Source: Streptomyces griseus subsp. griseus (lineage in GTDB: Bacteria > Actinomycetota > Actinomycetes > Streptomycetales > Streptomycetaceae). Taken from it: DNA of 64,000 nucleotides. Below are positions 54,353-64,000 of this stretch, piece after piece. The stretch covers positions 1 through 64,000 of the forward strand of contig NZ_JOJE01000028.1 of assembly GCF_000720255.1 (NCBI RefSeq), written 5' to 3'. A program made the translations under genes and the position numbers. The notes under the pieces are model-generated. The model did not search any database and was not told the DNA's origin. It saw nothing but the letters and a program-made list of their open reading frames with translations. Positions within the stretch are counted from its first letter, which is position 1. Every line of letters begins with the position of its first letter.

Positions 54353-54384
54353 GGCGGCCGGGGACCTTCGGGTTCCCGGCCGCC
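54353..54384 (+). terminator. Hairpin after the site-2 protease gene
   Basis: GGCGGCCGGG pairs perfectly with CCCGGCCGCC across a 12-nt loop. It is weakly followed by TCCC. It may reduce read-through towards ispG. Confidence 0.5.
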
Positions 54385-54507
54385 TCCCATCGAGTGGCTT
54401 CGCGGGTGGGATGTGCCCGGCGCCGCGCCCGTGCCGTAATCTCGAAGCCTGGAGCCCGCCGCTGACGGGACCTGGGCCTTGATCCACGACTTGGGGTTGC
54501 ACAGCAG

Positions 54508-55665
<1,158 letters not shown>

Positions 55666-55961
55666 GAACCCCGGGGTCCCGGCACTCTGTCCGAGAACGA
55701 CCGTTTGCCGCCTCGAATCCTGCCCACCCATGGAGGGCCTGCCGTCTGGAACGCCGGTCCGGGCAATCCGGCCCGTCCGGCGTTTGAGGACGAGGCCCGT
55801 TCAGGGCCGAAGCGTGGGTCTGGGGGGCGGCAGCCCCCAGGGACGGGACGTACGACCCACAGCCGCTGACAAGCGCGCGGCAACAAATGCAGGGCGGCGC
55901 GGCTCAGCTTCCGCAGGTACAGTGCGTGAGATCAGCAGACCCCAAGGTGTGAGGCCCGCAC
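55666..55961. other. 296-bp gap with a dispersed repeat
   Basis: No gene is seen. The segment at 55765-55839 is a repeat of the type common in Streptomyces intergenic regions. The rest shows no clear promoter, though one for the GNAT gene at 55962 is expected. Confidence 0.5.
55765..55839. repeat. Streptomyces-type dispersed repeat
   Basis: It contains GTCCGGCGTTTGAGGACGAG, followed by GGCCCGTTCAGGGCC and a TGGGGG/CCCCCA hairpin with GCGGCAG at the tip. This arrangement recurs widely between genes in Streptomyces genomes, from memory of such sequences. Confidence 0.65.
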
Positions 55962-56810
55962 GTGTTGACCCAGACGACTTCCCGGGTCCTCGAACCGAGC
56001 GACCTGGACGCCGCCCTCGCCGTCCTCGACCGTGAGCCGGTCGCGAACGCCTTCGTGACGTCCCGCGTCCAGGTCGCGGGCCTCGACCCGTGGCGGCTCG
56101 GCGGCGAGATGTGGGGGTGGTACGAGGACGGCATGCTCACGTCCCTCTGCTACGCGGGCGCCAACCTCGTCCCGATCTGCGCCACCCCCCGCGCCGTCCG
56201 CGCCTTCGCCGACCGCGCCCGCCGGTCCGGCCGCCGCTGCTCCTCCGTCGTCGGCCCCGCCGAACCCACCGCTCAGCTGTGGCGGCTCCTGGAACCGCAC
56301 TGGGGCCCCGCACGCGAGATCCGCGGCCATCAGCCCCTGATGGTCACCGACCGCACGTCCACCGCCGTCGCCCCGGATCCTTACATCCGCCGCATCCGCA
56401 AGGACGAGATGGACACGATCATGCCGGCGTGCGTGGCCATGTTCACCGAGGAGGTCGGCGTCTCCCCGCTGGCCGGCGACGGCGGCCTCCTCTACCAGGC
56501 CCGGGTGGCCGAACTCGTCGGCGCCGGCCGCTCGTTCGCCCGGCTCGACGAACACGGCAAGGTCGTCTTCAAGGCGGAGATCGGCGCGGCGACCTCCCAC
56601 GCCTGCCAGATCCAGGGCGTCTGGGTCGCCCCCGAACACCGCGGCAAGGGCCTCGCCGCCCCCGGCATGGCAGCGGTCCTGCGCTACGCCCTCGCGGACG
56701 TGGCCCCGGTGGTGAGCCTCTACGTCAACGACTTCAACACGGCGGCGAGAAGGACGTACCGCCGCGTGGGCTTCCAGGAGGTCGGCGCGTTCATGAGTGT
56801 CCTGTTCTGA
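55962..56810 (+). CDS. GNAT acetyltransferase with N-terminal DUF4081 domain
   Basis: The 282-residue protein has two halves. The first (about 1-125) is a DUF4081-type domain with GGEMWGWYEDGML and SVVGPAEPTAQLWRLLE. The second is a GNAT fold with the acetyl-CoA loop VWVAPEHRGKGLAAPGMAAVLRY and a C-terminal LYVNDFNTAARRTYRRVGFQ. The substrate is unknown. A GTG or ATG upstream is not evident, and the start at 55962 is a TTG or GTG codon. Confidence 0.85.
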   Translation: MLTQTTSRVLEPSDLDAALAVLDREPVANAFVTSRVQVAGLDPWRLGGEMWGWYEDGMLTSLCYAGANLVPICATPRAVRAFADRARRSGRRCSSVVGPAEPTAQLWRLLEPHWGPAREIRGHQPLMVTDRTSTAVAPDPYIRRIRKDEMDTIMPACVAMFTEEVGVSPLAGDGGLLYQARVAELVGAGRSFARLDEHGKVVFKAEIGAATSHACQIQGVWVAPEHRGKGLAAPGMAAVLRYALADVAPVVSLYVNDFNTAARRTYRRVGFQEVGAFMSVLF

Positions 56811-56871
56811 AGCGCCACCACTTCCACCCCGCCCCCGGCCGTACGACGGAGCTCACCTGTAGGCTCCCCGC

Positions 56872-57402
56872 ATGGACCTCGTGATCGGCCCCCTGGACCT
56901 CTCAACTCACGTCGACGAGGCCCTAGCTGTCCAAGCCGTCGCCTTCGGACTGGGCCCGGAAGAAGTCGCCGTACGCCGCCAGATCGTCCTGCGTCATATG
57001 ACCTACCCGGGCGCAAGAGCCCTCGGCGCCACCGTCGGAGGCCGCCTCGTCGGCTTCGTCTACGGCATGCCCAACGAGCGCACGCACTGGTGGTCCACCG
57101 TCGTCGAGCCCTACCTCCGCGCCCAGGGCCACGACAACTGGCTCGACGACTCCTTCGTCATCACGGAACTGCACGTCCACCCGGCCCACCAGAACAAGGG
57201 CATCGGCCGCTCCCTGATCACCAGGATCACCGAGGGCGCCACCGAACCCCGCTCGATCCTCTCCGCGATCGACGTCGAGAGCCCGGCCCGCGGCCTCTAC
57301 CGCTCCCTCGGCTACACGGACCTCGCCCGCCAGGTCCTCTTCCCCAGCGCCCCGAAGCCGTACGCGGTGATGGGCGCCCCGCTGCCGCTGCGCCGCCGAT
57401 AA
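56872..57402 (+). CDS. GNAT family N-acetyltransferase
   Basis: The 176-residue protein has a single GNAT domain with the acetyl-CoA motif [20 protein letters not shown] and a C-terminal [18 protein letters not shown]. It is too short to share the DUF4081 domain of the preceding gene. The substrate is unknown. The ATG at 56872 starts the conserved fold. Confidence 0.88.
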   Translation: MDLVIGPLDLSTHVDEALAVQAVAFGLGPEEVAVRRQIVLRHMTYPGARALGATVGGRLVGFVYGMPNERTHWWSTVVEPYLRAQGHDNWLDDSFVITELHVHPAHQNKGIGRSLITRITEGATEPRSILSAIDVESPARGLYRSLGYTDLARQVLFPSAPKPYAVMGAPLPLRRR

Positions 57403-57475
57403 CGGATTTCCACCGGAACCGGCCCCCCGGCTAACCTCCAAGCCATCACCCTTACGCAGCAGGAGTACGACAACC

Positions 57476-59179
57476 ATGGCGAACGCACCGGTCCAGCGCA
57501 TGTCCCAGTTGATGGCGAAGACGCTGCGCGACGACCCGGCCGACGCCGAGGTCCTCAGCCACAAGCTGCTCGTCCGCGCCGGCTACGTCCGCCGTACCGC
57601 GGCCGGCGTCTGGACGTGGCTGCCGCTCGGCAAGAAGGTCCTCGCCAACGTCGAGCGGATCGTCCGCGAGGAGATGGACGCGATCGGCGCCCAGGAGGTG
57701 CTGCTCCCCGCCCTGCTGCCGCGTGAGCCGTACGAGGCGACCGGCCGCTGGGACGAGTACGGCCCGGAGCTGTTCAGGCTCCAGGACCGCAAGGGCGGCG
57801 ACTACCTCCTCGGCCCGACCCACGAGGAGATCTTCACGCTGATCGTGAAGGACCAGGCGTCCTCGTACAAGGACCTGCCGGTCATCCTCTACCAGATCCA
57901 GACGAAGTTCCGTGACGAGGCCCGCCCCCGCGCCGGCATCCTGCGCGGCCGCGAGTTCCTGATGAAGGACTCGTACTCCTTCGACCTGGAGGACGAGGGC
58001 CTCGCCCGGTCCTACGCCCTGCACCGCGAGGCCTACCAGAAGGTGTTCGCGCGCCTCGGCCTCGACTACCGCATCTGCGCGGCGACCGCGGGCGCGATGG
58101 GCGGCTCGAAGTCGGAGGAGTTCCTGGCCCCGGCCGGCGCCGGCGAGGACACCTTCGCGGACTGCCCGAACTGCGACTTCGCGGCGAACACCGAGGCGAT
58201 CACGTACGAGCTGAAGCCGGTGGACGCGGCGGGTGTCCCGGCCGCGGAGGACATCCCGACCCCCGACACCCCGACCATCGAGACCCTCGCGGCCCACCTC
58301 GGCGTGGCGGCCTCCGCCACCCTCAAGAACCTCCTCGTGAAGGTCGACGGCGAGATCGTGGCCGTCGGCGTCCCCGGAGACCGCGAGGTCGACATGGGCA
58401 AGGTCGAGGCCCACTTCGCGCCCGCCGCCGTCGAGCTGGTCACCGCCGAGGACTTCGTGGGCCGCCCGGACCTGGTCCGCGGCTACGTCGGCCCGCAGGG
58501 CCTGGGCGAGAAGGTCACGTACATCGCCGACCCGCGCGTGGCCCCCGGCACCGCCTGGATCACCGGCGCCAACAAGGAGCACACGCACGCGAAGAACGTC
58601 GTCGCGGGCCGTGACTTCGAGGTGGACCAGTACGTCGACGTCGTGGTCGTCCAGGAGGGCGACCCCTGCCCGAACTGCGGCACCGGACTCAAGCTCGACC
58701 GCGCCATCGAGATCGGCCACATCTTCCAGCTGGGCCGCAAGTACACCGACGCCCTCAAGCTCGACGTCCTCGGTCAGAACGGCAAGCCGGTCCGCGTGAC
58801 CATGGGCTCCTACGGCATCGGGGTCTCCCGCGCGGTCGCGGCCCTCGCCGAGCAGAGCGCCGACGACAAGGGCCTGTGCTGGCCCGCCGAGGTCGCCCCG
58901 GCCGACGTGCACGTCGTCGCCGCGGGCAAGGCGCTCCAGATCGAGCTGGCCCTCGAGGTCTCCGAGAAGCTGCGGTCCGCCGGCCTGCGCGTCCTGGTCG
59001 ACGACCGGGCCGGAGTCTCCCCGGGCGTGAAGTTCACGGACTCCGAGCTCATCGGCGTCCCGAAGATCCTGGTGGCCGGCCGCCGCTCCGCCGAGGGCGT
59101 CCTGGAACTCAAGGACCGCCGGACGGGCGAGCGCGAGGAACTCACGGTGGACGAGGCAATCGCCCGCCTGACGGCCTGA
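57476..59179 (+). CDS. proS: Prolyl-tRNA synthetase
   Basis: The 567-residue class IIa synthetase is of the bacterial type with an editing insertion (about residues 225-390) and a C-terminal anticodon-binding domain. Class II motifs are seen in [45 protein letters not shown] and [19 protein letters not shown]. It charges tRNA-Pro. AGGAG lies 9 nt upstream of the ATG. Confidence 0.96.
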   Translation: MANAPVQRMSQLMAKTLRDDPADAEVLSHKLLVRAGYVRRTAAGVWTWLPLGKKVLANVERIVREEMDAIGAQEVLLPALLPREPYEATGRWDEYGPELFRLQDRKGGDYLLGPTHEEIFTLIVKDQASSYKDLPVILYQIQTKFRDEARPRAGILRGREFLMKDSYSFDLEDEGLARSYALHREAYQKVFARLGLDYRICAATAGAMGGSKSEEFLAPAGAGEDTFADCPNCDFAANTEAITYELKPVDAAGVPAAEDIPTPDTPTIETLAAHLGVAASATLKNLLVKVDGEIVAVGVPGDREVDMGKVEAHFAPAAVELVTAEDFVGRPDLVRGYVGPQGLGEKVTYIADPRVAPGTAWITGANKEHTHAKNVVAGRDFEVDQYVDVVVVQEGDPCPNCGTGLKLDRAIEIGHIFQLGRKYTDALKLDVLGQNGKPVRVTMGSYGIGVSRAVAALAEQSADDKGLCWPAEVAPADVHVVAAGKALQIELALEVSEKLRSAGLRVLVDDRAGVSPGVKFTDSELIGVPKILVAGRRSAEGVLELKDRRTGEREELTVDEAIARLTA

Positions 59180-59201
59180 CGCCTCCCGGCACCTCGTAGG
59201 C

Positions 59202-59245
59202 CTTTCCCGCCCCTTGGGCGCCAGAGCGTCCAGGGGACGGGAAAG
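59202..59245 (+). terminator. proS terminator
   Basis: CTTTCCCG pairs with CGGGAAAG, extended by CCCCT and AGGGG with a bulge. The right arm abuts dispersed repeat copy C. Confidence 0.6.
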
Positions 59246-59308
59246 CGCCCCTTGAGGGGCGCGGGGCTGTGTCGATATGCGGCTCCGCCGCGTGGGCGCG
59301 ACAAGCCA
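59245..59308 (-). repeat. Dispersed GC-rich repeat, copy C
   Basis: Read on the minus strand it matches copy A at 5248 almost throughout (GGCTTGTCGCGCCCACGCGG and the following ATCGACA segment), including the CGCGCCCCTCA hairpin side. Confidence 0.8.
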
Positions 59309-59336
59309 CAACACACCCGCGGGCAACACACGACCC

Positions 59337-60236
59337 CTAAAGCCACCCCGCGAACTCGAGCAACAGCTCCGCGTCCCCCGGACGCCCCACGCGCAGTGCC
59401 CGCACACCCGACTCCACCGCCCGGAACAACGTCCACCCCCGCAACCGCTCCTGATCCACCTCCAGCGACTCTGCCAGCCGCTTCACCCGCCGCCGCGTCG
59501 TCGCCGCCCCCGACGGCGAGGCGATCAGATCCTCCACCCGGTCCCGGACCAGCCGCGCCAGGTCGAACGCGCATTCGCCGACCACCGGATCAGGCCCCAC
59601 GGCCAGCCACGGCATCCGCTCACCCGACAGCACCTTGCTCTGCCGGAACGTGCCGTGCAGCAACCGTCGCTCGGGCGGAGCGGCCAACAGCTCCGCACGC
59701 GCCGCCAGCGCCGCCTCGACCAGCGGCGCCACCTCCGCGTCGGCCGCCGCGCTCGCCCGCATCGCCTCGGCCTGCCGTCCCGTCCGCTCCTCGACCGTCT
59801 CGAAGGTGTGGCCGTCCGGCGGCTCCACCCACAGCCGGCGCAGCGTCCCCGCCGCCTCCAGCAGCGCCTTCGCCTCAGGCAGCGACCGCACGGACACGTC
59901 GGGGGACAGCCGCTCCAGCAGCAGCACACCCGGGGCCGTGACCGGCTCGACCAGTTGTACGGCGCCCAGGCCGCCCCAGTGCGTCAGGGCGGCCCGCTCG
60001 CTCTCCGGGCGGGCCCGGGGCGGGGCCAGCTTCAACACGGCCGGGGTGCCGTCGGCCCGCCGCACCAGGACGACCAGGCTGCTGCGCCCGCCCGGCACCT
60101 GCACCCGCTCCACGGTCAACTCGCGTAGATCGACGGCCTGTTGGACCGCCTCCGGTAGCCTCTCCAACCAGTCGTCACCGTCCGGTGCCGTCTCACCGAG
60201 CGCCCGCACCAGACGGCGCGGCGGTTCGAAAGCCAT
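59337..60236 (-). CDS. Aminoglycoside-phosphotransferase-like protein with degenerate catalytic motifs
   Basis: The 299-residue protein resembles the APH/hydroxyurea kinase group (PF04655-like): VVLVRRADGTPAVLKLAPP carries the ATP-site lysine, and GVLLLERLSPDVSVRSLP a linker. The catalytic loop, usually HGDLHxxN, reads HGTFRQSK, so the catalytic aspartate and the asparagine are missing. The metal-binding DP segment reads VGPDPVVGECAFDLARLV. It may be an inactive kinase fold with a binding role. It lies upstream of, but convergent with, proS. Confidence 0.78.
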   Translation of the reverse strand: MAFEPPRRLVRALGETAPDGDDWLERLPEAVQQAVDLRELTVERVQVPGGRSSLVVLVRRADGTPAVLKLAPPRARPESERAALTHWGGLGAVQLVEPVTAPGVLLLERLSPDVSVRSLPEAKALLEAAGTLRRLWVEPPDGHTFETVEERTGRQAEAMRASAAADAEVAPLVEAALAARAELLAAPPERRLLHGTFRQSKVLSGERMPWLAVGPDPVVGECAFDLARLVRDRVEDLIASPSGAATTRRRVKRLAESLEVDQERLRGWTLFRAVESGVRALRVGRPGDAELLLEFAGWL

Positions 60237-60279
60237 ACGCGAGTCGTTCCCTTCCTCTCCGGTCGCTCAGCCCCCCGGT

Positions 60280-60750
60280 TCACACCGGAGGGGCCGCCGA
60301 CGCCGACGCCGAGGCCGTACCGGCCCGCTCGGCGAGCCCAGGGAAGGCTACGCTCTCTCCGCGCCAGCGCACCGCCCGCACCGCCGCCTCCCGCAGTGCT
60401 GTGGCCGCCTCACGCCGCCGCGCGTCCCCGGTCGCCCGCACCAGGTCCGAGTAGACCCCGGCCACACGCTCCTCCAGCTCGGCGGCCAGCCGGACCGCCG
60501 CAGCCGAGTCCGGCACGGGGAAGGGGAGCGCGTAACCGGCGCTCGCGGCGACCGGAGGGGCGCCTCGGTCGCGCAGCTCGCGCACCAGCGCGTCCCGGCG
60601 CGCCCGGTGAGCGTCGTACGCCGCCCGAGCCTCAGTGCGCCGTCCCTCGACGATCCGCCCGCCGACGACCCCGTACCCGTACACGGTCGCGTGCTCCGCC
60701 GCGAGCGCCGCCTGCAGCGCCCGCACCTCCCCGTCCTTCGCCTCACTCAC
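60280..60750 (-). CDS. Ferritin-like DUF4439 protein
   Basis: This 156-residue four-helix-type protein matches the DUF4439 ferritin-like domain, with an E-rich first helix (AALAAEHATVYGYGVVGGRI) and matching helices (YDAHRARRDALVRELRDRGA). The last 30 residues are Ala/Ser-rich. The start is a GTG at 60750 that overlaps the stop of the lipoprotein gene (GTGA), so the pair is co-translated. Function unknown. Confidence 0.82.
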   Translation of the reverse strand: MSEAKDGEVRALQAALAAEHATVYGYGVVGGRIVEGRRTEARAAYDAHRARRDALVRELRDRGAPPVAASAGYALPFPVPDSAAAVRLAAELEERVAGVYSDLVRATGDARRREAATALREAAVRAVRWRGESVAFPGLAERAGTASASASAAPPV

Positions 60751-61292
60751 CTGACACCCTCCGTCAACAGATACGCGTGTGCCGCACCCGCCGCCGCCAC
60801 CGACGCCAGCAGACGGGCCAGCTCTCCCGGCACCGCCAGGAGTGCCGTGGCCCGCCGGTCCGCCAGGGTCCGCTCGGCGGCGGCGAGGTCGGCGAGGGCG
60901 TCCTTCTCGGTGGCCGGGACGGCGGGAGTGGGGGACACGGACGGTGACGCCTGGGAGGCGGCGCCGGGCGACGGGGAGGCCGTGGGTGACCCCGAGCCCC
61001 GTACGCCGCCGAACGCCTCCCTGTGGCGTACCGCCTCCGCGCGCAGCGGTCGCAGCCGCTCCGTCAGCGTCGGATGGGCGGCGATCACGGCGTCGTACCG
61101 CTCCACCAGCCCCGCACTGTCCCGGGCCGCACGCGCGCGTGCCCGGTCGGTCGTCGAGGGGCTGCTGCCGGTGCCACCGCCGGAGTCGTCCGGGGAGGAG
61201 CAGCCCGCGAGCAGGGCGGCCCCGGCGGCCGAGGCGAGCAGGGCTCTTCTGCGCGGCCCCGCGGGGGTGCGCGACGGTGAGGGGAACGGCAC
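60747..61292 (-). CDS. Putative lipoprotein, 181 aa
   Basis: The protein has a twin-arginine-like leader (RRRALLASAAGAALLAGC) with lipobox LAGC at about residue 33, then a Ser/Gly/Thr linker and a helical domain. A low-complexity Ser/Pro block is followed by ALADLAAAERTLADRRATALL. The coupling to DUF4439 suggests that the two act together. The GTG at 61292 is chosen because GAGGA lies 8 nt upstream on the minus strand. Confidence 0.75.
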   Translation of the reverse strand: MPFPSPSRTPAGPRRRALLASAAGAALLAGCSSPDDSGGGTGSSPSTTDRARARAARDSAGLVERYDAVIAAHPTLTERLRPLRAEAVRHREAFGGVRGSGSPTASPSPGAASQASPSVSPTPAVPATEKDALADLAAAERTLADRRATALLAVPGELARLLASVAAAGAAHAYLLTEGVR

Positions 61293-61494
61293 GGAAGACG
61301 TCCTCGGGGACTCGTATGAAAGAAATACACGGCGGGCGGCAGGCCCATGATCACCGTACCCGCGGCACCGCCGGTCGCCACGCACCGGCGCCGCCCGTAC
61401 ACAGGTGGACGGCAACACTCCCCGCGACCGGATACCCTTTGACCTGACACGCGACCCATCCCACAACAGCACACGCGGCCGAGGAGTCACCCGG

Positions 61495-61998
61495 ATGAGC
61501 ACCACCCAGAGCGAGAGGCTGCGAGAGCTCCTGGAACCGCTCGTCACCTCCCAGGGACTGGATCTCGAAGAGATCGCCGTGGACTCCGTCGGACGCAAGC
61601 GTGTGCTGAGCGTCGTCGTCGACTCCGACACCGGTGCGGACCTGGACAAGATCGCCGATGTGAGCCGCGCGCTCTCGGCGAAGCTCGACGAGACGGACGC
61701 GATGGGTGAGGGCGAGTACACCCTCGAGGTCGGCACCCCGGGCGCCGAGCGCCTCCTGAAGGAACACCGGCACTACGTGCGCGCCACCGACCGGCTGGTG
61801 AAATTCCAGCTCGTGGAGGGCGGCGAACTGGTCGCCAGGATCATCGAGGTCGACGACGAGGGACTCGACGTCGAGGTGCCCGGAGTGAAGGGCCGCAAGG
61901 CCACGACCCGCAGACTCGCCTTCCCGGACATCGACAGGGCGCGCGTCCAGGTCGAGTTCAACCGCAAGGACAAGAACGAGAAGGAAGAGGAGGCGTAG
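61495..61998 (+). CDS. rimP: Ribosome maturation factor RimP
   Basis: The 167-residue protein has the RimP N-terminal domain ([20 protein letters not shown]) and the SH3-like C-terminal domain ([13 protein letters not shown]). It assists 30S subunit assembly. It is followed after 2 nt by nusA, the standard bacterial order. GAGGAG lies 9 nt upstream of the ATG. Confidence 0.95.
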   Translation: MSTTQSERLRELLEPLVTSQGLDLEEIAVDSVGRKRVLSVVVDSDTGADLDKIADVSRALSAKLDETDAMGEGEYTLEVGTPGAERLLKEHRHYVRATDRLVKFQLVEGGELVARIIEVDDEGLDVEVPGVKGRKATTRRLAFPDIDRARVQVEFNRKDKNEKEEEA

Positions 61999-62000
61999 CC

Positions 62001-63011
62001 GTGGACATCGACATGAGTGCCCTGCGGGGCTTGGTACGGGAGAAGGAGATCTCCTTCGACCTGCTGGTCGAGGCGATCGAGTCGGCCCTCCTCATCGCCT
62101 ACCACCGCACCGAGGGAAGCCGCCGACACGCGCGCGTGGAGCTCAGCCGGGAGACCGGACATGTGACCGTGTGGGCGAAGGAGGACCCCGAGGACCTCGA
62201 GGAGGGCCAGGAGCCCCGCGAGTTCGACGACACCCCGTCCGGCTTCGGCCGTATCGCCGCCACCACGGCCAAGCAGGTGATCCTGCAGCGCCTGCGCGAC
62301 GCCGAGGACGACGCGACGCTCGGCGAGTACGCCGGCCGCGAGGGCGACATCGTCACCGGTGTGGTGCAGCAGGGCCGTGACCCGAAGAACGTGCTCGTCG
62401 ACATCGGCAAGCTGGAGGCCATCCTGCCGGTGCAGGAGCAGGTCCCCGGCGAGACGTACCAGCACGGCATGCGCCTGCGGTCGTACGTCGTCCGGGTGGC
62501 GAAGGGCGTGCGCGGGCCGTCCGTGACGCTCTCCCGCACCCACCCCAATCTGGTGAAGAAGCTCTTCGCCCTCGAGGTGCCGGAGATCGCCGACGGTTCA
62601 GTCGAGATCGCCGCCATCGCCCGTGAGGCCGGTCACCGTACGAAGATCGCCGTCCGGCCCACCCGTTCGGGCCTGAACGCCAAGGGCGCCTGCATCGGCC
62701 CCATGGGCGGCCGGGTGCGCAATGTCATGGGCGAGCTCAACGGTGAGAAGATCGACATCGTCGACTGGTCGGACGATCCGGCCGAGATGGTCGCGAACGC
62801 CCTGTCACCCGCTCGGGTGTCCAAGGTGGAGGTCGTCGACCTCGCGGCCCGCTCCGCGCGGGTGACGGTGCCGGACTACCAGCTGTCGCTGGCGATCGGC
62901 AAGGAAGGGCAGAATGCCCGGCTCGCCGCCCGTCTGACCGGCTGGCGGATCGACATCCGCCCGGACACCGAACCGGCGTCCGAGCAGCCGTCCGAGTCGG
63001 TGAGGGAATAG
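62001..63011 (+). CDS. nusA: Transcription termination/antitermination factor NusA
   Basis: The 336-residue protein has an N-terminal RNA polymerase-binding domain (about 1-110), an S1 domain ([24 protein letters not shown]) and KH1 and KH2 domains ([21 protein letters not shown] and [20 protein letters not shown]). It lacks the C-terminal acidic repeats of E. coli NusA, as is usual in actinobacteria. GTG start. Confidence 0.96.
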   Translation: MDIDMSALRGLVREKEISFDLLVEAIESALLIAYHRTEGSRRHARVELSRETGHVTVWAKEDPEDLEEGQEPREFDDTPSGFGRIAATTAKQVILQRLRDAEDDATLGEYAGREGDIVTGVVQQGRDPKNVLVDIGKLEAILPVQEQVPGETYQHGMRLRSYVVRVAKGVRGPSVTLSRTHPNLVKKLFALEVPEIADGSVEIAAIAREAGHRTKIAVRPTRSGLNAKGACIGPMGGRVRNVMGELNGEKIDIVDWSDDPAEMVANALSPARVSKVEVVDLAARSARVTVPDYQLSLAIGKEGQNARLAARLTGWRIDIRPDTEPASEQPSESVRE

Positions 63012-63101
63012 ATCCCAGCCGCAGCCCGCTTAGATCACGACAACAACCGTTCGATTCCACCCCCAAAGGGGTGGGGTCGCTGCGGGGAGGTAGACTTAGC
63101 A

Positions 63102-63398
63102 GTGTCTGGCCGGACGCATGCCCGCGCATGCCCTGAGCGCACCTGTGTGGGGTGCCGGGAGCGAGCGGCCAAGGATGATCTGCTGCGGATCGTGGCGATC
63201 AAGGACGCGTGCGTCCCTGATCCTCGCGGTACGCTGCCCGGCCGGGGTGCGTACGTGCACCCCGCCCTGGTCTGTCTCGACCAGGCAGTGCGCCGCCGGG
63301 CGTTCACGCGGGCTTTGCGCGCCCCGGGAGCGCTCGACACAAAGGCGTTGCGCCAGTACGTCGAGCAGGCGACCGTTGCTGAGCAGGCAACACCGTAA
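63102..63398 (+). CDS. rnpM: YlxR/RnpM family RNA-binding protein
   Basis: The 98-residue DUF448 protein has the motif RTCVGCRERAAKDDLLRIV and GRGAYVHPALVC. It lies between nusA and infB in the standard order. The B. subtilis homologue modulates RNase P. GTG start with GGAGGT about 10 nt upstream. Confidence 0.93.
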   Translation: MSGRTHARACPERTCVGCRERAAKDDLLRIVAIKDACVPDPRGTLPGRGAYVHPALVCLDQAVRRRAFTRALRAPGALDTKALRQYVEQATVAEQATP

Positions 63399-63544
63399 GA
63401 CGCGTCGCGCGGAACCCCGTGCGGCTCTGGTACCCCGCGAGTTGGAAGTAGGTCGAGATTGCGATGAGCACTCGATGAGCACGCGATGAGTACGCCCATG
63501 AAGTAGCGACGGTCCGGACGCAACCCGGACCTCAAAGGAGCGAA

Positions 63545-64000
63545 GTGGCTAAGGTCCGGGTATACGAACTCGCCAAGGAGTTCGGTGTGGAGAGCAAGGT
63601 CGTCATGGCCAAGCTCCAGGAACTCGGTGAATTCGTCCGTTCGGCGTCTTCGACGATCGAAGCGCCCGTAGTACGCAAGCTGACCGACGCCTTCCAGGGC
63701 GGTGGCAACGGCAAGTCCGCCGCGAAGCCCGCCCCGCGCAAGGCCGCCCCCAAGCCCGGCGCGCCCTCTCCGGCGCAGTCGGCACGTCCGGCTCCTCCGC
63801 GGCCGGCCGCCCCCAAGCCCCCGGCTGCCCAGCAGCCCGCGGCTCCGACGCCCCCGGCGGCTCCGTCGGCTCCGTCGGCCCCGGCGTCGACCCCCTCGCC
63901 GGCGGCTTCCGGCCCGCGTCCGGGCCCCAAGCCCGCGCCCCGTCCGGCCCCGGCCGCCCCGGAGTTCACCGCTCCGCCGTCGGCCCCGGCCGCCCCGGCC
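63545..64000 (+). CDS. infB: Translation initiation factor IF-2, N-terminal part
   Basis: A GTG at 63545 opens the frame [20 protein letters not shown], the IF-2 N-terminal domain, followed by a long Ala/Pro/Lys-rich linker typical of actinobacterial InfB. The frame stays open to the window edge (152 codons). GGAG lies just upstream. The GTPase domain is outside the window. Confidence 0.95.
   Translation, partial: MAKVRVYELAKEFGVESKVVMAKLQELGEFVRSASSTIEAPVVRKLTDAFQGGGNGKSAAKPAPRKAAPKPGAPSPAQSARPAPPRPAAPKPPAAQQPAAPTPPAAPSAPSAPASTPSPAASGPRPGPKPAPRPAPAAPEFTAPPSAPAAPA

Noticed and set aside
57403..57475. T-box or other tRNA-sensing leader for proS
   Set aside because: Only 73 bp separate the genes, with no T-box sequence or specifier stem visible.

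Overview
The window is a GC-rich actinobacterial chromosome segment, almost certainly Streptomyces. The evidence is the codon bias (G/C at nearly every third position), twin-arginine lipoproteins, GTG starts, GNAT/DUF4190/PucR families, a cpt-type chloramphenicol phosphotransferase, and gene order around dxr-RIP-ispG, proS and rimP-nusA-ylxR-infB that matches the conserved core of Streptomyces chromosomes. I see no tRNA, rRNA, CRISPR array, IS element or prophage.

Layout. (1) 1-1502, minus: a partial membrane protein and its ABC ATPase. (2) 1736-6524: an amine/GABA-type catabolic cluster (class III aminotransferase, Lrp/AsnC regulator, aldehyde dehydrogenase, orphan polyamine-binding lipoprotein). 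(3) 6725-13096: an ECF sigma factor fused to a zinc anti-sigma-like and membrane domain, a chloramphenicol phosphotransferase, a glycerophosphodiesterase, a deaminase that is probably 6-aminodeoxyfutalosine deaminase (menaquinone pathway), two DUF4190 proteins and a NADAR protein. (4) 13272-20426: a compact polyamine operon (aminobutyraldehyde dehydrogenase, PotD/A/B/C-type ABC importer, FAD amine oxidase). (5) 20550-29476: a small unknown gene with a structured leader, a PAP2 phosphatase, gabT, a VirD4-like ATPase, a PucR regulator and a further aldehyde dehydrogenase.

(6) 29585-48730 is the most interesting block: a complete xyloglucan-utilisation locus. Secreted GH74 and two secreted GH12 endoglucanases would cut the polymer. 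A dedicated ABC importer would take up the oligosaccharides. Leaderless, hence cytoplasmic, GH95 alpha-fucosidase, GH42 beta-galactosidase, GH31 alpha-xylosidase and GH3 beta-glucosidase would strip them. A LacI-family regulator is encoded inside the block, and four copies of a GAAGCGCTTC palindrome sit in the two divergent intergenic regions, so the locus appears to be one regulon. A secreted AroQ-gamma-type chorismate mutase is embedded in it.

(7) 48773-64000: an unknown protein, an acyl-CoA dehydrogenase, the MEP-pathway genes dxr and ispG with a site-2 protease between them, two GNAT proteins, proS, a degenerate aminoglycoside-phosphotransferase-like protein, a ferritin-like DUF4439 protein with a lipoprotein, then rimP, nusA, rnpM (ylxR) and the start of infB.

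Several classes of short dispersed or tandem repeat lie between genes, and one is inserted in frame inside the GH74 gene.
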